From contig JADNYV010000122.1 of the NCBI GenBank assembly GCA_015501055.1, positions 1 through 64,000 on the forward strand: 64,000 nucleotides of DNA, given 5' to 3'. This DNA is from Mucidula mucida (Eukaryota; Basidiomycota; Agaricomycetes; Agaricales; Physalacriaceae). The notes under the pieces are model-generated. The model ran no database searches, was not told the origin of the DNA, and saw only the letters and a program-made list of their open reading frames with translations. Both the position numbers and the translations under genes were made by a program. Shown here piece by piece: positions 17,129-29,100 of this stretch (the first letter of the stretch is position 1; each line of letters begins with the position of its first letter).

Positions 17129-20105
17129 ATGTCAATCCGCGAAGTGTCGAACGACGGGGGAGAAATTCCTGCGATTGGGTCTGCTCCTGACCCTGCAGCT
17201 ACGGAGAACGCACCAGTGCAGGCCGAAAATATCCAGCCAGATCCTGTATCTGGACCTCAACCCTCCCAGCCCGCAAAAACGTTCTTTGGAATGGCACAGG
17301 ACCCCCGAAGGCAGGGACTTTCGCGGCCTGTTTTCAACGATGACTACGTGGCTCGATTGCCTGAGGATCCGTACGGCCAGGAAACCGCGCCCAATGCAAG
17401 GATATGGCGGGTCTATGTTGAAGAAGCCGCCGCTTTTGACGAAAATATGGTTGGTCAGTCTCGCGATGGTCTCGATGTAATGCTCGTGTTCGTACGTATT
17501 GTTCTTGAATTGTGTTTGAAGCCAACTCATTTACTAGCCCTACTAGGCCGGTCTCTTCTCTGCCGTGGTCACATCGTTCCTTGTCCAGGTTTCGCAGAAC
17601 CTTCAGGCCGACTTTTCGGAAATGTCTGCTCTCCTACTCCACGATCTTCTCATCGTCCAGCTCTCCATGGTTAATGGCGCGACGGTGAATGTGACCAGTC
17701 CTTCCGTCAACCCGGCTCGAAAATTCGATCCCGATGTCATTGACGTTTGGATCAACGGACTATGGGTGGTCAGTCTCGTCACCAGCCTAGTTGTTGCACT
17801 CTCCGCTGTCCTGGTGAAGCAATGGTTGCACCGGTACATGACCTTTCCCTCCGGTACGCCTGGACTTCGTAGCCACATCCGCCAATTTCGTTTCATGGGC
17901 CTCGAGAAGTGGCGCGTTCGTATCATCATCGGGATGCTTCCTATCATTATGCACATCTCCCTCATGCTTTTCTTGGCCGGTCTTGCCCTTTTTTACGTCC
18001 AATTACGCGCATCGCTCGCATGGGCTGTTGGCACAATCACGGTCCTCGTCTGTGTGCTCTACCTCGTTAGCAATACCATTCCTATCATCTTTCCCCAGTG
18101 TCCCTATCAGACACCACTCACCGATTTCATCCATCATGTCTGTCAAGTCGTTTCGTTCAGTATACAGTCTATTCGACATTATTGTTTTGTCGCGTATCGT
18201 GACATCCGCAAGTGGGCTGGTCCATCACGGCAGCAGTCTACATCATTTTTTGCCACCGCTCTTAACTTGCATGCCACGGCTTCGGACGTATTGCAGAGCA
18301 ATTTGAAGTCATTGACCCAACTAGAGTCTGCTGCAGTCCGAGACGCGCATGACACCCTCTCCGTCGATGCTCTCGACTGGTTGTATCAGACGTCGTCAAA
18401 CCCAACCGTTCAAACCCTTGTCTTCCAGGGCATCAGTGGGCTTCCTCCCGAGTCGCAGTCTTATGCTGTGACGAGATGGAGGGGTGCCACGGACATGCAG
18501 ACTCGACACCATCAACTGATTTGGGAAGCATTACCGAGTCTTGACTTTCCTGACCAACCGTGGGTAATGGAGCGCCTCTGCCGTTCTTCTTTGTTCCTTC
18601 CGATAGGCCCTATGAGCGATTCACTGAGGCAGATGCTTCGTGAGAAATTCGATGATTGTGATCCACGTATCACAGCTGCTATATCGATCGCCTACGGGTG
18701 GCCGATCCACCATTACACCGGTTTCTTCATCAGCCACTCCGAGGTGCTCATGCATCCTCTCATTTGGGATGAAATAATCCATCTCATGTTTGACCACTTC
18801 AGTAGTCCTCATTGGGACACCACGATCGATGATAGTTCGTTGTTTCGAATCTTATCCTTGGTCATTAGTCCACTTCCTCCTAGTCCCAGTGCGTCATTGG
18901 AGACGGGTCCCCAAGTCTTCTGGCGGCGGTCTGGATCGCAACTTTGGGACACAATTCTCAAGACGCCTATCTTGGCGCCTCATAACAGCGTGCCTGGTGC
19001 ATCCATCTCTTCATACCATAGAACATTGCTTGCCGCTGGGAAGCTGGCTATCTTTAATGCTCGACAGTGCCCCTATGACAAAGATCTCGAAAAAACGCAA
19101 TGCCAACGTCTTGAGCTTATCGTACACGTTGTGAGGCTCATCGTAAGCCAGCTAAATGCGGACTATTGGAAAGTCGATCTCGACTTCTTCATCAGTGTTC
19201 TAAAGGAGTTTCGAGATGTCTTTTTCTCGTCTAAATGGTTGGGGAACGACAGTCTAAGACCCTGTCTAGGTCACATTTGCTTATATTACAAACAGTGCTT
19301 CGATCTGCCCCAATTTCGCAATGAGCCCCAAATTCACGTTTCTGGCCTCAACTGCTTTCTCCTCTGCTGGGCAGATTTCTATGACTGCGTTCAGTATGAT
19401 TCTGAGTTTACCTTTGTTCGATTGCCAGACCTCACGCAGCCCATGCACATCATGGGCGAGGCATTACGATATGGTTTCGTGGAAGCATACCGAATCTTTA
19501 CTAGCAGAGGGTGGATGGGGATTATCTTTACGGAATGGGCAATATGTGGCAACGAGTGTGACATGATATCTCTTATTGTTTCACAATATATTGGAGGTCT
19601 CTATATTCTGGCACCGGACTCGAATCGTCGTGAATTCTGTCAATACCTTCATGAACCGCAACAGCTCTTGCTTGCTGTTATGCTCATGGTTGCAAGAGGG
19701 CTTAGAGGATCGGGCCTTGCTCCCCTTCCGCGCCTTCTTGAAGATCTAGCCAAAATCTGCCCAAGTCATACATCATGGAGAGACTGTGATATGGCACTGA
19801 AAGCCATTCTTGCGTGGGCTCAAACACCAAAACCAGATATATGTCAATTCCCATGGCCAGCCTCTCTGCAGAGCCTCTCTACCACAGCGGCATTCCGTAA
19901 ATTTCCCTTGGTAGACTGGATTGCGCGCCGGTTCGCTTATGAAAATACGGAGAAACATCTGCAAATAGCCTTGAAAACACTACATGAAGTCTTGGAAAAC
20001 GCTGAAAATGTCAGTTCATTACAACTTTTAAATGCGGAGGGACGGACTTTACTGACCCGAGAAATATCTCGCGCAGGTCTCCGGAGTCTTGATGCGCGAC
20101 CTTGA
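17129..20105 (+). CDS. DUF6535 membrane protein (973 residues)
   Basis: Two exons, 17129-17491 and 17547-20105, are joined by a 55-base intron in phase 0. The DUF6535 domain spans roughly residues 85-240. It begins WRVYVEEAAAFDENMV, continues across the splice site as VFAGLFSAVVTSFLVQVSQN, and contains about four hydrophobic segments: the one just named, INGLWVVSLVTSLVVALSAV, GMLPIIMHISLMLFLAGLAL and TITVLVCVLYLVSNTIPI. The remaining ~700 residues are helical and have no motif I know. The family is expanded in Agaricomycetes and has no known function. The frame is intact and codons are ordinary, so the gene looks functional. Fragments of a paralogue lie at 8434-8682. Confidence 0.88.
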
Positions 20106-22781
20106 GAGTGAGACCGAGCAATGAGGACTTGATGCAGCGGGAGTATAGGTAGCGATCGGCGCACAGTGCACATTTGATATCAGGAATAATATTCCCAGGA
20201 CGAGTTGTAGTATCGCGAGTGAATTTGAACACAAAGAAGGCGCACCACGCTTTTCATTCGCCGGTCGACTCGAGCATGCCAACATACATCAACCGACAAT
20301 AGCCGTGACACCCAATGCTTTGCCTTTGGCTGAATGCGGCACCCTAGTCTGTAGCTCGTAAGACAACGAATGAATTCAATATCTCGAGAAACGCGTGGCC
20401 CACGAGGTGCGCACCTCGTTTGTGTCTATACTTGCAGCGGGTTCTCTCGCCGCCGTTCCTTCACAAAGCAAATGAGTCTATGAACCGCATTGGAGATGAA
20501 AAAGAAGGATGATCGCCGTGAGTGCGCACGACTCAAATTTCTTCGCTTTCCTGTTCCCGACTTTCTTTCGACCAGAAACGAGGACGACCACTTTTCAGTC
20601 GGCGCGAGAAACTGCGGGGGGAGAAGAAGACGTTGCTCATCTAAGACGAGCTGTGCTTGGAGGATGCTATAGCAGGGTGAATCAAACTCACGTGTGTGGG
20701 AAATATAGAACGTGCAATTCTGCGCCGATTACACCAATCAGTCTAGCGATACTGAGCAAATGTGGTACGAGCTACCCATATAAAAAGGGCGTGTCTTTGG
20801 TCTGCAAAAGTCGCGGATCTACACGAGCTGTCAACGAAGATATTAGCGAAAGAGTGCCTCGACATTCCAGTCTGAAGGAAATGCGAATGCGCATCCAGGC
20901 TATTACCGGTTTAGCACAAGGGACCAGTTCCAAAAAGGAGTGTAGGTGCTTTGTATAAGGCGAACAATCAATATGTGAGCGCGCTCTAGGTAGCCCAGCG
21001 TTTTGGAGGCTGAAGGTAATTTCCGTGTTGGATTCCGCTGCTGACAATGCGTATCAAAGAGACCATATCGAATTTGCCCACTTCGGGGGTAGGGCAGTCA
21101 ACACCATAGAGATTTAAGCCAAAGACCAGAAAAGTAGGCTGAATGAGACAGAGCGTTTGGGTCAGATTGCTGATAGTTTAGGACGAAGGTTGGTAAGAAT
21201 GCGGGGGACATCGAGCGAGGACATGGACGTCTAAAGTCAATTCTCAGAAAGGCAACTCGACTTCTCCGTCGATCATCTCTTTGAAGTTGAAACTCTTTCC
21301 CATCGTCAATGCATTCCGCAATCTTCGCACTAGGAATCGTAGCGATTTGATCATGGAGAACAATAGCGTTGAGCATACCCAGCTCGAAAAGGGCACAGAC
21401 GACACGCCGTCGCGAAAGCAGCAATGGTGACGGAAATGCAAGGTACGTGGTATTCGTATTGCGCAACGGAGATATTGAACAATGAATGGACAGCGAACCA
21501 TCCTAGACCCTATTCATCCCATTCGTCGTCTACAACATCATCAATACATGGCGAACCGCAGCTCAAGGTAGCCTCGAATTCAACGACCACCCCCATATCG
21601 TTATCTATACGCGCAGAGCTCACAGCACCGTCTTCTCAAGTCTGCGTGGTCACTACAGGCCTGCTTCAGGCAGCTCGAGGACCTGATGTAGTGCTATATT
21701 CGGTGGGTTCTGCTAGTTAAAATGTAATTCTCAGCTGATGGTCAATCAAGAAAGCGATAGGCGTAGTTTGGCGTATCGGGTGCCGTATAGCACTTAAGGA
21801 GATCTCTGCTGGCAGATATGCTTCTAGTGAGCGTGAATTGATTCCGGGGAGGCGACTGTGGTAAGCCTTTCGTCTCCGACAAACATCTTCTGCTGTGTTT
21901 ACAAAGTGCCCTTCGTCTATAAAGGCTTCCCCTTAATGCGAGCTTGTTTTCCTCGCGACTCCGGCCCAGCGGATTACTCTACGCCCGTCGTCCGCTCCTC
22001 CATGCCACCACCATTGCATCTGCGGTCAAATCCATATCGGTCTCGTCAGTTCACACCGCCGCACAGTCAGAACCTAACGTTGTCATCTCAAGGACTCAAC
22101 TCGTCATCCCCTTTTCGACGCAATGAAACCAAATACGGTTCACCTCCTTCGCTGAACGCGCGCGGAATGATTCGCGTGTTCTGGATTACAATTGCAGGGG
22201 CCAGTCTTCCGTATGTGAATGCTGCATTCGGCCTTTCAGTCGACAGAATCATCTAGCTGTACAAAAACTGTTTCTACGACTGACCGTCTCAGCTTGCTAG
22301 GCCTTACAGGGTGCTCGTGGTTACCAGTTTGGATCTGACATACAGTACACGAGATGTTATTGCTGTCATGCGTTTGTATACCAGCTGCGGAGAAGCGTCC
22401 ACCGTCTTCAATTAATACGTTCAGAACGAATCTTTCCATGCAGTCGGAATGCCACGTCGTTCTCCATACTATCGCATCCTATCACCAAGGAAAGGATCCC
22501 CTGATATTGTAAGTGCCATACTTCTTTTGGCTCGCTCGATTAGCGTACTGAGATTGCTTCTTGCAGGTCTCACACTGGTTTCACAACTCGTCCGGTTTCT
22601 CAGATCGACTGCAATCTACAGGCGTCCCTCAATCGCAGTCACTGAGGGTCAGTCTTCTGTCCATCAAAGTCTAATGCGTTGACAAAATGATCCGTCGTGT
22701 GTCCTCAGGGACCCAACTCGAATCAGAATTTTTGCGTTTGTAGCTGACGATCACTACTAGTAACAGTCTAGTAACCAAGGT
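20106..22781. other. Intergenic stretch without a supportable gene
   Basis: About 2.7 kb between the DUF6535 gene and the dehydrogenase. The open frames here (for example 150 codons at 20509-20958 and 133 codons at 21858-22256) have no family resemblance, no convincing intron structure and biased composition. The 21944-22126 frame has an arginine/serine-rich start that could be a mitochondrial presequence, but nothing coherent follows it. I see no repeat ends here. Confidence 0.5.
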
Positions 22782-23719
22782 TCAAACAACGTTATCAAAC
22801 GGCCATCCCACAAGCCCAATATTGAACTTCGTTCCCGCCTCAATCTCCTTGGCTTGAGCCTTGAGTTCATCGACATCCCAGTTGCACCAGACATACTTGC
22901 GGTTGAGGAACCGGGCTTCGGGGCTTGCGAGCCAAACATAGAAGCTCGCCGGCAGGGACACTGAGGTAAAGTCAGCTTCAGGATTTTACAATGTCGGCAT
23001 TCCAACTTACCATCGTCAGTCTGGATGTCTTTAAAGCTCGCAGCGCCCCCGATGCGGAGGTTCATCTCAGTCAACACTACGCCAGGCTGGGTGTGGAAGA
23101 CGCTCAAGTTCGGGTGCGTCTGCGCCACAGTGTCCCAGAGTCTATATACCGCCAGTTTGGCGACGCAGTATGAACTGAAGGCCTCGTTGAGACTCAAATG
23201 CGCAGCCCACGAACTGATGGGGATGGCGACTGCGTCTGGGGCAGCATGGCGGAGGAAGGCTTGCGCAATCCAGAGCGCGCCGGTGATGTTGAACTGAATG
23301 GCTTCGAGGTACTTCTCGCCGTCGGCCACCCCCACTGGCTCCTTGGGCCCGACCTCAGCCGCGCTGTGGATGAGGACGTTGATCTTGCCGGTGCCGGCAA
23401 ACTGGGCAAAGGCTGCATCGACGTCGCTCTGCTTGGTGACATCGGTGGAGATGGTGAAAACCTCGACGCCCGGAAACTTGTTTTCAATGTAGGCTTTGTT
23501 GTCGAGAAGGGGCTGCACGCGACGACCGAGGAGGGCGATGCGGGACGCGCCTGCGGCAGCAAAGTAGCGCGCCGTCTCGCCGCCGATGCCAGTTCCTCCG
23601 CCGGTGACGATGATGGATTTGCCTTTGGCGGACAGCTCGGGACGGGTGGGGGATGTGGATGGTTGCGCTTTTGTGTGCCACCGTTTTGTCGGGGAAGGGA
23701 AAGGAGGAGCGTCGGTCAT
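22782..23719 (-). CDS. Short-chain dehydrogenase/reductase (295 residues)
   Basis: Exon 1 is 23719-23011 and exon 2 is 22960-22782, with a 50-base intron in phase 1. The product is a classical Rossmann-fold SDR that would use NAD(H) or NADP(H) to oxidise or reduce a small alcohol or carbonyl substrate, which is not known. Visible motifs: TGGGTGIG at residues 39-46 for the dinucleotide, HSAAEVG near 118-124 in the place of the NAG strand, catalytic serine 169 or 170, Tyr184 and Lys188 in YCVAK, and PG at 212-213. The C-terminal exon ends in VSLPASFYVWLASPEARFLN then KYVWCNWDVDEL, a tail typical of a fungal SDR subgroup. No signal peptide is present. Reading through the intron would give a spurious longer product. 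Confidence 0.93.
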
Positions 23720-23999
23720 GGTGATTGTGGGATGCAGAGGTGTTTACTATTAAGCAGTATCGAAGGATGGGGTGAGGAATGAAGGAGAAAAGGAACAACT
23801 TAAATATATTTTCTAAGCGACCATGCATGTAGTACCATTTTTTGTGTTAGTAAGGTCGACTGCTAGTGATTAGTCAGTCTCAGTGTGGCGTAATTTGTCA
23901 TTTCCCGGTAGGAGTGGGATAGCTTGTCTGTTAACTCTGGTCTACTGGCTCGTCAGTCATAGGTGTAGTACATATATTGGCTCGTTACTGATATATATA

Positions 24000-25030
24000 A
24001 GCAAAGCTTGGAAACCCTGTACGCCGTGTAATTATTAAGTAGTGGCTACTCAATATCCCTTGCTCTGGAATCACAGTCGTAGTTTGTATACGTGTCATAT
24101 ACTACCCTTCTATTTCAAGCCTAGCCTACTTGGACGCGTGTTACACCGCAAAGCGCGACTTGCCTTTTCGAGAATCGATTCCTTCTTGCTTCCAACTTCC
24201 ATGACCGACGCGTCAAAAAAGGAGATTCTTTTGCTGAAGGTGCTTCAACTCGTGATGATGGACGACTAGGCGTGTTAAAATTCCCAGACCGTAAACGCTG
24301 GTCTGTAGTGGAAATCTGGTGCGTTATACCACCCAGCGCTTCAAGTATATCCAATTCATTTACATGCTCTTCAGATTTCTCTCGCGACTCTCGAATGTCG
24401 TAAGCTAAAGATTAGCCAGCAGAGCGCGACTCGATGGAAAGGCAAAGGGCGATAGCGTGATAGACGCACGGACGTCAGTTCCATGAACAGCACCCCCTTC
24501 GTGCCACGACAAGGCGAAAGCTCTCCCTTTCTCGCCCAACGATATAGTGCTGGGCGGTCGCTCATATCTACCGACTATTCCAGAACGAGGACAATCAACT
24601 TATGGTGCCTATTTGTCTTTTCGAAGAATCCCTTCTATATCGCTCAACGTTGTTCCACGATACAGCGCCAGCCCACGGCTCTATCCCGCCCTAATCGTTG
24701 ATATTTGCGTTGATTATATCCAACTCCACACAATGTGTATCCACCCAATTCGTCGATACCATCGGGAACGTATGGCCTTATCATCGGCGTCTATGCTTGA
24801 ACGGGGTGACTTTGGCCACGTACTTGATCTGGGCGCGAGCCTTGCATCTGGGCTTTTCGCAGACGAGAGCTTTCCTTCACAGGTACCTCGCAGTCGAGAG
24901 GCGTCGTCTGGATTGACAAGCCGTCTGCTTGAAGACCACATGGGCGTGACTTTGTACCTTATCGGTCGTCCTTCAGGCTTTCGTAGAACGTGCTTTAAGC
25001 TTACCGAGGATCGAGGGCGGATTTCGGTCA
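24000..25030 (+). pseudogene. AAA-ATPase-like array, unit 1 (heavily decayed)
   Basis: The upstream module at 24000-24225 (GCGCGACTTGCCTTTT, CTTCCATGACCG and so on) matches that of unit 3 at 26950-27210. A trace of the coding start is visible at about 24238 (GCTTCAACTCGTGATG versus GCAGTTCAACTCGACTCC). Near 24900-25000 the plus strand still encodes GVVWIDKPSA and, in another frame, LIGRPSGFRRTCFK. These correspond to GVVWIDKTSA and LIRRPPGFGKTCF of unit 3. The P-loop-like GFGKT reads GFRRT, stops and frame changes intervene, and most of the gene is missing. Confidence 0.7.
24380..24620. repeat. Dispersed repeat shared with 33135-33440
   Basis: Blocks such as GACAAGGCGAAAGCTCTCCC, TTAGCCAGCAGAGC and CTCATATCTACCGA recur in the same order at 33135-33440 with about 80% identity. 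The unit has no visible terminal repeats or target duplication. Confidence 0.6.
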
Positions 25031-25086
25031 CGTGATCAAGCTCATCATTTGATTTTTTCGTTTCCTTCGCTTTGTCTTTGACCGCC

Positions 25087-26625
25087 ATGGCACTGCAACC
25101 CGAGACTGTCCTTCTGGCGTGCGAACACAAGATTAGCTGTATCGTCGGTGGCGACACGTTCTCCGAGACTCTCAACGCCATCCTAAAGGCTCATAGCGAT
25201 TCCCAATGTCCTTGTACATTGGGCGGCTGCGATCGCGCCTGGATATCCGAACAGCCACTAACGGGTGCAAAGGACGCGCTTCCAGACAAAGCTATACTTG
25301 TGGCTATGGACCAATGTGTGGATACGTATGAGCCGCCTATGGTCTGGTTTGGTTCTGCGTGGGACACCGAGCCGACGGGTAAGGACGCGCAATATTACAC
25401 TGTGTCGACGCTCATGAACTATAGATTACGCGTTAACAAATCCGAACTGCAAACTCAACCCTAGTGCCTCCCGGAGAGCGTCGTCATACACCCTCATGTC
25501 GCAAACGGCGTTCATTAGCGTGCGCCCAGGCCTCCTGAGGTGCGGTATCGACCCCGACATGCCCATGGTACGCATTTGCGATACGGATTCAGGTCAATCG
25601 TTTAACGGATACACCAACGTCTTCCACCTTCGAATGTTGACTACGATGACGCGTCCTGTTTAAGTGGCGTTGTCTGGATCGACAAAACCGCGTTTATGCC
25701 CAACATGGATCGTCTAGGTGCTCCGCTGGCCCTCATTCGTCGACCCTCCGGATTCGGAAAGAGTTGCCTTGCGATGATGAACTATTTCTATCAGTCCGCA
25801 TCCCTCTACAACTCTCAAATGTTCAGAGACATGTTCGGCGCCACACAAATCGTTTCCTCTCCGATTGCGCCAGATAGTTCTGGGCGGCTGAGCTTGTTCT
25901 TCAACCTTGCTAAGGTGACCAGGCGCCCCGTTCAGGATTTCAAGGCCGCGCTCCAGGTGCACGTACACAGCGGCATTATAACCTTCATGGCGCAGTATTG
26001 TCGGCTATTTAAGTCGGAGGTCTTCGGTGGAAAAAAACCATTCGAAGCATGCATCCAGAAGGATGGACTTTTCTGTATACAAGGCATACAAGTAAGCCCA
26101 TGATTTGTATAAGCTGCTTCAAATCATCTCTGTCAGCATATCCTCGAGGCGTCTGGGTGGTCGGTGTATGTTGTCATTGATAATTACGATGCTCCGGCTC
26201 GAGCATATAACAACAACACCAGAGTAACGAGCCTCATCGATTCAATCCTCGTTCGTCCACTCAGAGACTTGGGGGAGATAGTGTACGGTGGTCTCATCCT
26301 CGGCGACTACATGGAGGGCGACGATGGGGACTATCGCGACGAGGATGGCGATGAGGATGGGGTTGCGCCTAGTCCGTGGAACAAGATATCTGAGGATTAC
26401 ACTCGTCATCGGTATGCAAATGCATCGTTTGGGCTTCGTGTCGATGAGATCGCTTGGTTATGTAAAGCCGTTTCTCCAGAAGACCGTCTTTTGCTTGGTC
26501 AAATTCTGTAAGATGTCCGGGGCGACCAGTTTGGGCCCGATGTCGGTATGTCTTATGGTACGCGGGACGTTATCGATGCCATTCGTGCGCGTACCGATGG
26601 TGGAGAGGTGCCTTCCGCTTCGTAG
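25087..26625 (+). pseudogene. AAA-ATPase-like gene, unit 2 (splice acceptor and C-terminus damaged)
   Basis: By comparison with unit 3, the exons are 25087-25378, 25425-25567, 25618-26091 and 26137-26625. The product begins MALQPETVLLACEHKISCIV and contains VRPGLLRCGI, GVVWIDKTAF, LIRRPSGFGKSC (P-loop-like) and VVIDNYDAPARAYNNNTR (Walker B-like). This places it with fungal 'AAA-ATPase-like' proteins (PF09820 type), whose role is unknown. Two defects are visible. The base pair before exon 3 is AA (..CACCAA|CGT) where unit 3 has AG, so the third exon lacks an acceptor. A TAA at 26509-26511 replaces an Arg codon and truncates about 38 codons that are still readable to 26625. It is probably a pseudogene, though an alternative splice cannot be excluded. 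Confidence 0.75.
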
Positions 26626-26779
26626 TGATTTACTTCTTGAACGGATTCTTCTGTATCATCGGAATTTTCCTTCAAGTTTGTTCTCCCTACTCTTGCATGT
26701 TACAGCAATCGACTCAATGACTTGCACTCTTGTGACTCTGAACTCTGACCATGACCCCAACTCTGGCCTGCTGGCAGCT

Positions 26780-26890
26780 CTATGTTGGTCATTGATAATT
26801 TCCATGTTCCTAGAGCAAGAACACCTCATCGAAATCATCTTTGCTGCACTCAGAGACTGAGGTAGATGGCTGGTCGGTGGCCTAGATTTA
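26780..26890 (+). pseudogene. Relic of a fourth AAA-ATPase-like copy
   Basis: The stretch TATGTTGGTCATTGATAATT, followed by GCTGCACTCAGAGACTGAGG and GGTCGGTGGCCTAG, lines up with the last exon of unit 2 (TATGTTGTCATTGATAATTACG .. CACTCAGAGACTTGGG .. TACGGTGGTCTC). Indels destroy the frame. It is a short leftover between units 2 and 3, implying at least one more duplication in the past. Confidence 0.5.
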
Positions 26891-27220
26891 AATTTTGACA
26901 TCCGTCCGGGCTTTCGTCAATGAGATACTTATAATATCAATATAACTTAAAAGCGCAGCATGAAAGCCCTGTGGGTCCGTATGGATCCATGTAATTATTG
27001 GCTACTCATGCTACTTTACTTGGCAGTGGTCGTCTGTACCTATTATATCCCTTCTAGTGTAGACATTACTTCAGACATCTTCTACGTGGCTCTGTTGTTA
27101 TGTTCACCGCGTGTTACACCCCAAAGCGCGACTTGCCTTTTCAAGAATCGATTAATTCTTGCTTCCGACTTCCATGACCGGCGCGTCAATGTTACATGAC
27201 CGGGGCTTTTCATTATCATC

Positions 27221-28742
27221 ATGGCAGTTCAACTCGACTCCGTCCTTTTAGCCTGCGAACACAAATTTCACTGCATTGTTGGCGGGGAAACATTTCGTGA
27301 TGCCCTCGACGCAGTCTTGCAATCCCACGCAGCTTCCCAATGTCCTTGTTCGTTGGGTGTTTGCGATCGCGCCTGGATCTCAGAACGAGGGCCAACCGAC
27401 GTCCTTCCCGAAAACTATTCAAACGTGTCCTTGAACGATGTCGTGGACTCTTATGAACCGGACATGATCTGGTTTGGTTCTCCATGGGATATGGAACCGC
27501 CAGGTCAGTACTGACTATCTTCAGTAGTTTTGTGGCTCACAATTCCAGATTACGCCCGCGTGAATCCCAACAGTGCAATGAACCCCAGTTTCGCCTCGGG
27601 ACACTCGCCTTCCATTCAATGCATTGAGCGGGAGGCCTTTGTTAGCCTACGGTCCGGCCTCCTTAGGTGTGGTATCGGCCACCACATACCAATGGTAGGT
27701 CCACATTGAGTATCTTCAAGCAACATGGGTTGATAATCGTGACAGCGTCTGCCACCCGTCGGAATGTCATACGCGGACGCCTCACGCTCTAGTGGCGTTG
27801 TCTGGATTGATAAAACGTCTGCTATTGAAGTCTTGGATCGCATGGGCGCGCCATTGTCCCTTATCCGTCGTCCTCCAGGATTTGGCAAAACTTGTTTCTC
27901 AAAGATGGACTTGCTCTATCAATCGGCGCCACTCGCGCATTCCGATACCCTTAGAAACCTTTTCGGCGCTACACATATATGGTCTTCTCCAAATGCTCCG
28001 GATAGTACGGGACTGTTGGGATTGGTGTTCGACTTGAAGATTCCATCCAGAGTTCCGCTTGAGGAGTTCAAGGAAGAGCTAAAGCTATTTGTCGACGTTT
28101 GCATCTCGATTTTCATCAAGGAGCATTCTGCGTTGCTTGGGCTGGATGTTTCGAAGGGGTATCCGCATTCGCTCTACAAAGACGGCTATCTGTGTATAGA
28201 AAGCATCAGGGTATGCTCTTTGCTACTCTGGGACATCACAGTGAGACTGATGTTGTTCTTAGCATCTCATAGGAGCGTCTGGATGGTCGTTGTACATTGT
28301 AATCGACAATTATGATGCTCCAGCGCGTGCATACAACAACAACACGAGGGTCATGCGACTGGTCGATTCTATCATTGCCCGCCCTATCAGAGACTTGGAT
28401 CTATTGGTCTTTGACGGTCTGATCCTTGGCGAATCTGTCGAAGGAGACGACGGTGACTAGTGTGATGATGACGAGAACGAGCCTAGTTGGCTAGCCCCGA
28501 GTCCTTGGAACCAGATATCCAACGACTATACCCGTCATCCTGATGTCAACGCCGCGTTCGGGCTTTCTGTCGATAAGATTGCTTGGCTTTGTAAAGCCGT
28601 TTCTCCCGGAGACCGCCTTTTGCTGGGTCACATCCTACGAGATGTTCGAGGCTACCAGTTCGGGCCTAATGTTGATGTGGCATACGGTATCCGGGACGTT
28701 ATCGAGACCATTCGTCTATATATTCAAGGTGACCAACATTGA
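27221..28742 (+). pseudogene. AAA-ATPase-like gene, unit 3 (in-frame stop near the end)
   Basis: Exons are 27221-27503, 27549-27694, 27746-28210 and 28263-28742. All introns are GT..AG, 45-52 bases, with correct phases. The product starts MAVQLDSVLLACEHKFHCIV, then SLRSGLLRCGI, GVVWIDKTSAIEVLDR, LIRRPPGFGKTCFSK (P-loop-like, exon 3) and YIVIDNYDAPARAYNNN. At 28458-28460 a TAG stands where unit 2 has a Tyr codon (GDDGDY). Beyond it the frame stays open for 93 more codons (WLCKAVSPGDRLLLGHILRD) to TGA 28740-28742. So the gene would yield 363 residues, or 457 with the stop read through. It is the best-preserved member of the array, and the upstream 260 bases are duplicated before unit 1. Confidence 0.78.
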
Positions 28743-29100
28743 AAATCTTGTGCACCTCTTACATTGCAAGTAATCGATTATCATTCATGTGACGTCTCAC
28801 TTTTGGCATTTTGTGTTGGTGGCGCAAGTAATTTACTTTCGAAATGGAATGACACTGTAGTTTGCCCGAGAAGGCTCTGGTGATGCGATCCGATTTTAGA
28901 TGCTTTCGGGACTCTTACCTCGTATGAAGAAGGTTTAGTTATCGTTGGACTTACTGATGGCGGTGGGAATACCGTTATCCGAGGCCTGTCTGGACGCGGA
29001 ACTCTGGGGAGCCGAACGTTGTCAGATGATCGTCTGAACTGCTCAAGCAGAATTGTTCCGTGAATGAAAGCGCCTGGTACTGACTCAAGCGTCAAGTGAA
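28743..29100. other. Intergenic, nothing recognised
   Basis: A 358-base spacer between the ATPase array and the next gene. It has no repeat ends and no supportable frame; a 125-codon minus frame here is low-complexity and unrecognised. Confidence 0.4.

Noticed and set aside
21858..22256. 133-codon frame and an overlapping 60-codon frame with presequence-like Arg/Ser composition
   Set aside because: No downstream mature protein, no splice-consistent continuation and no family resemblance.
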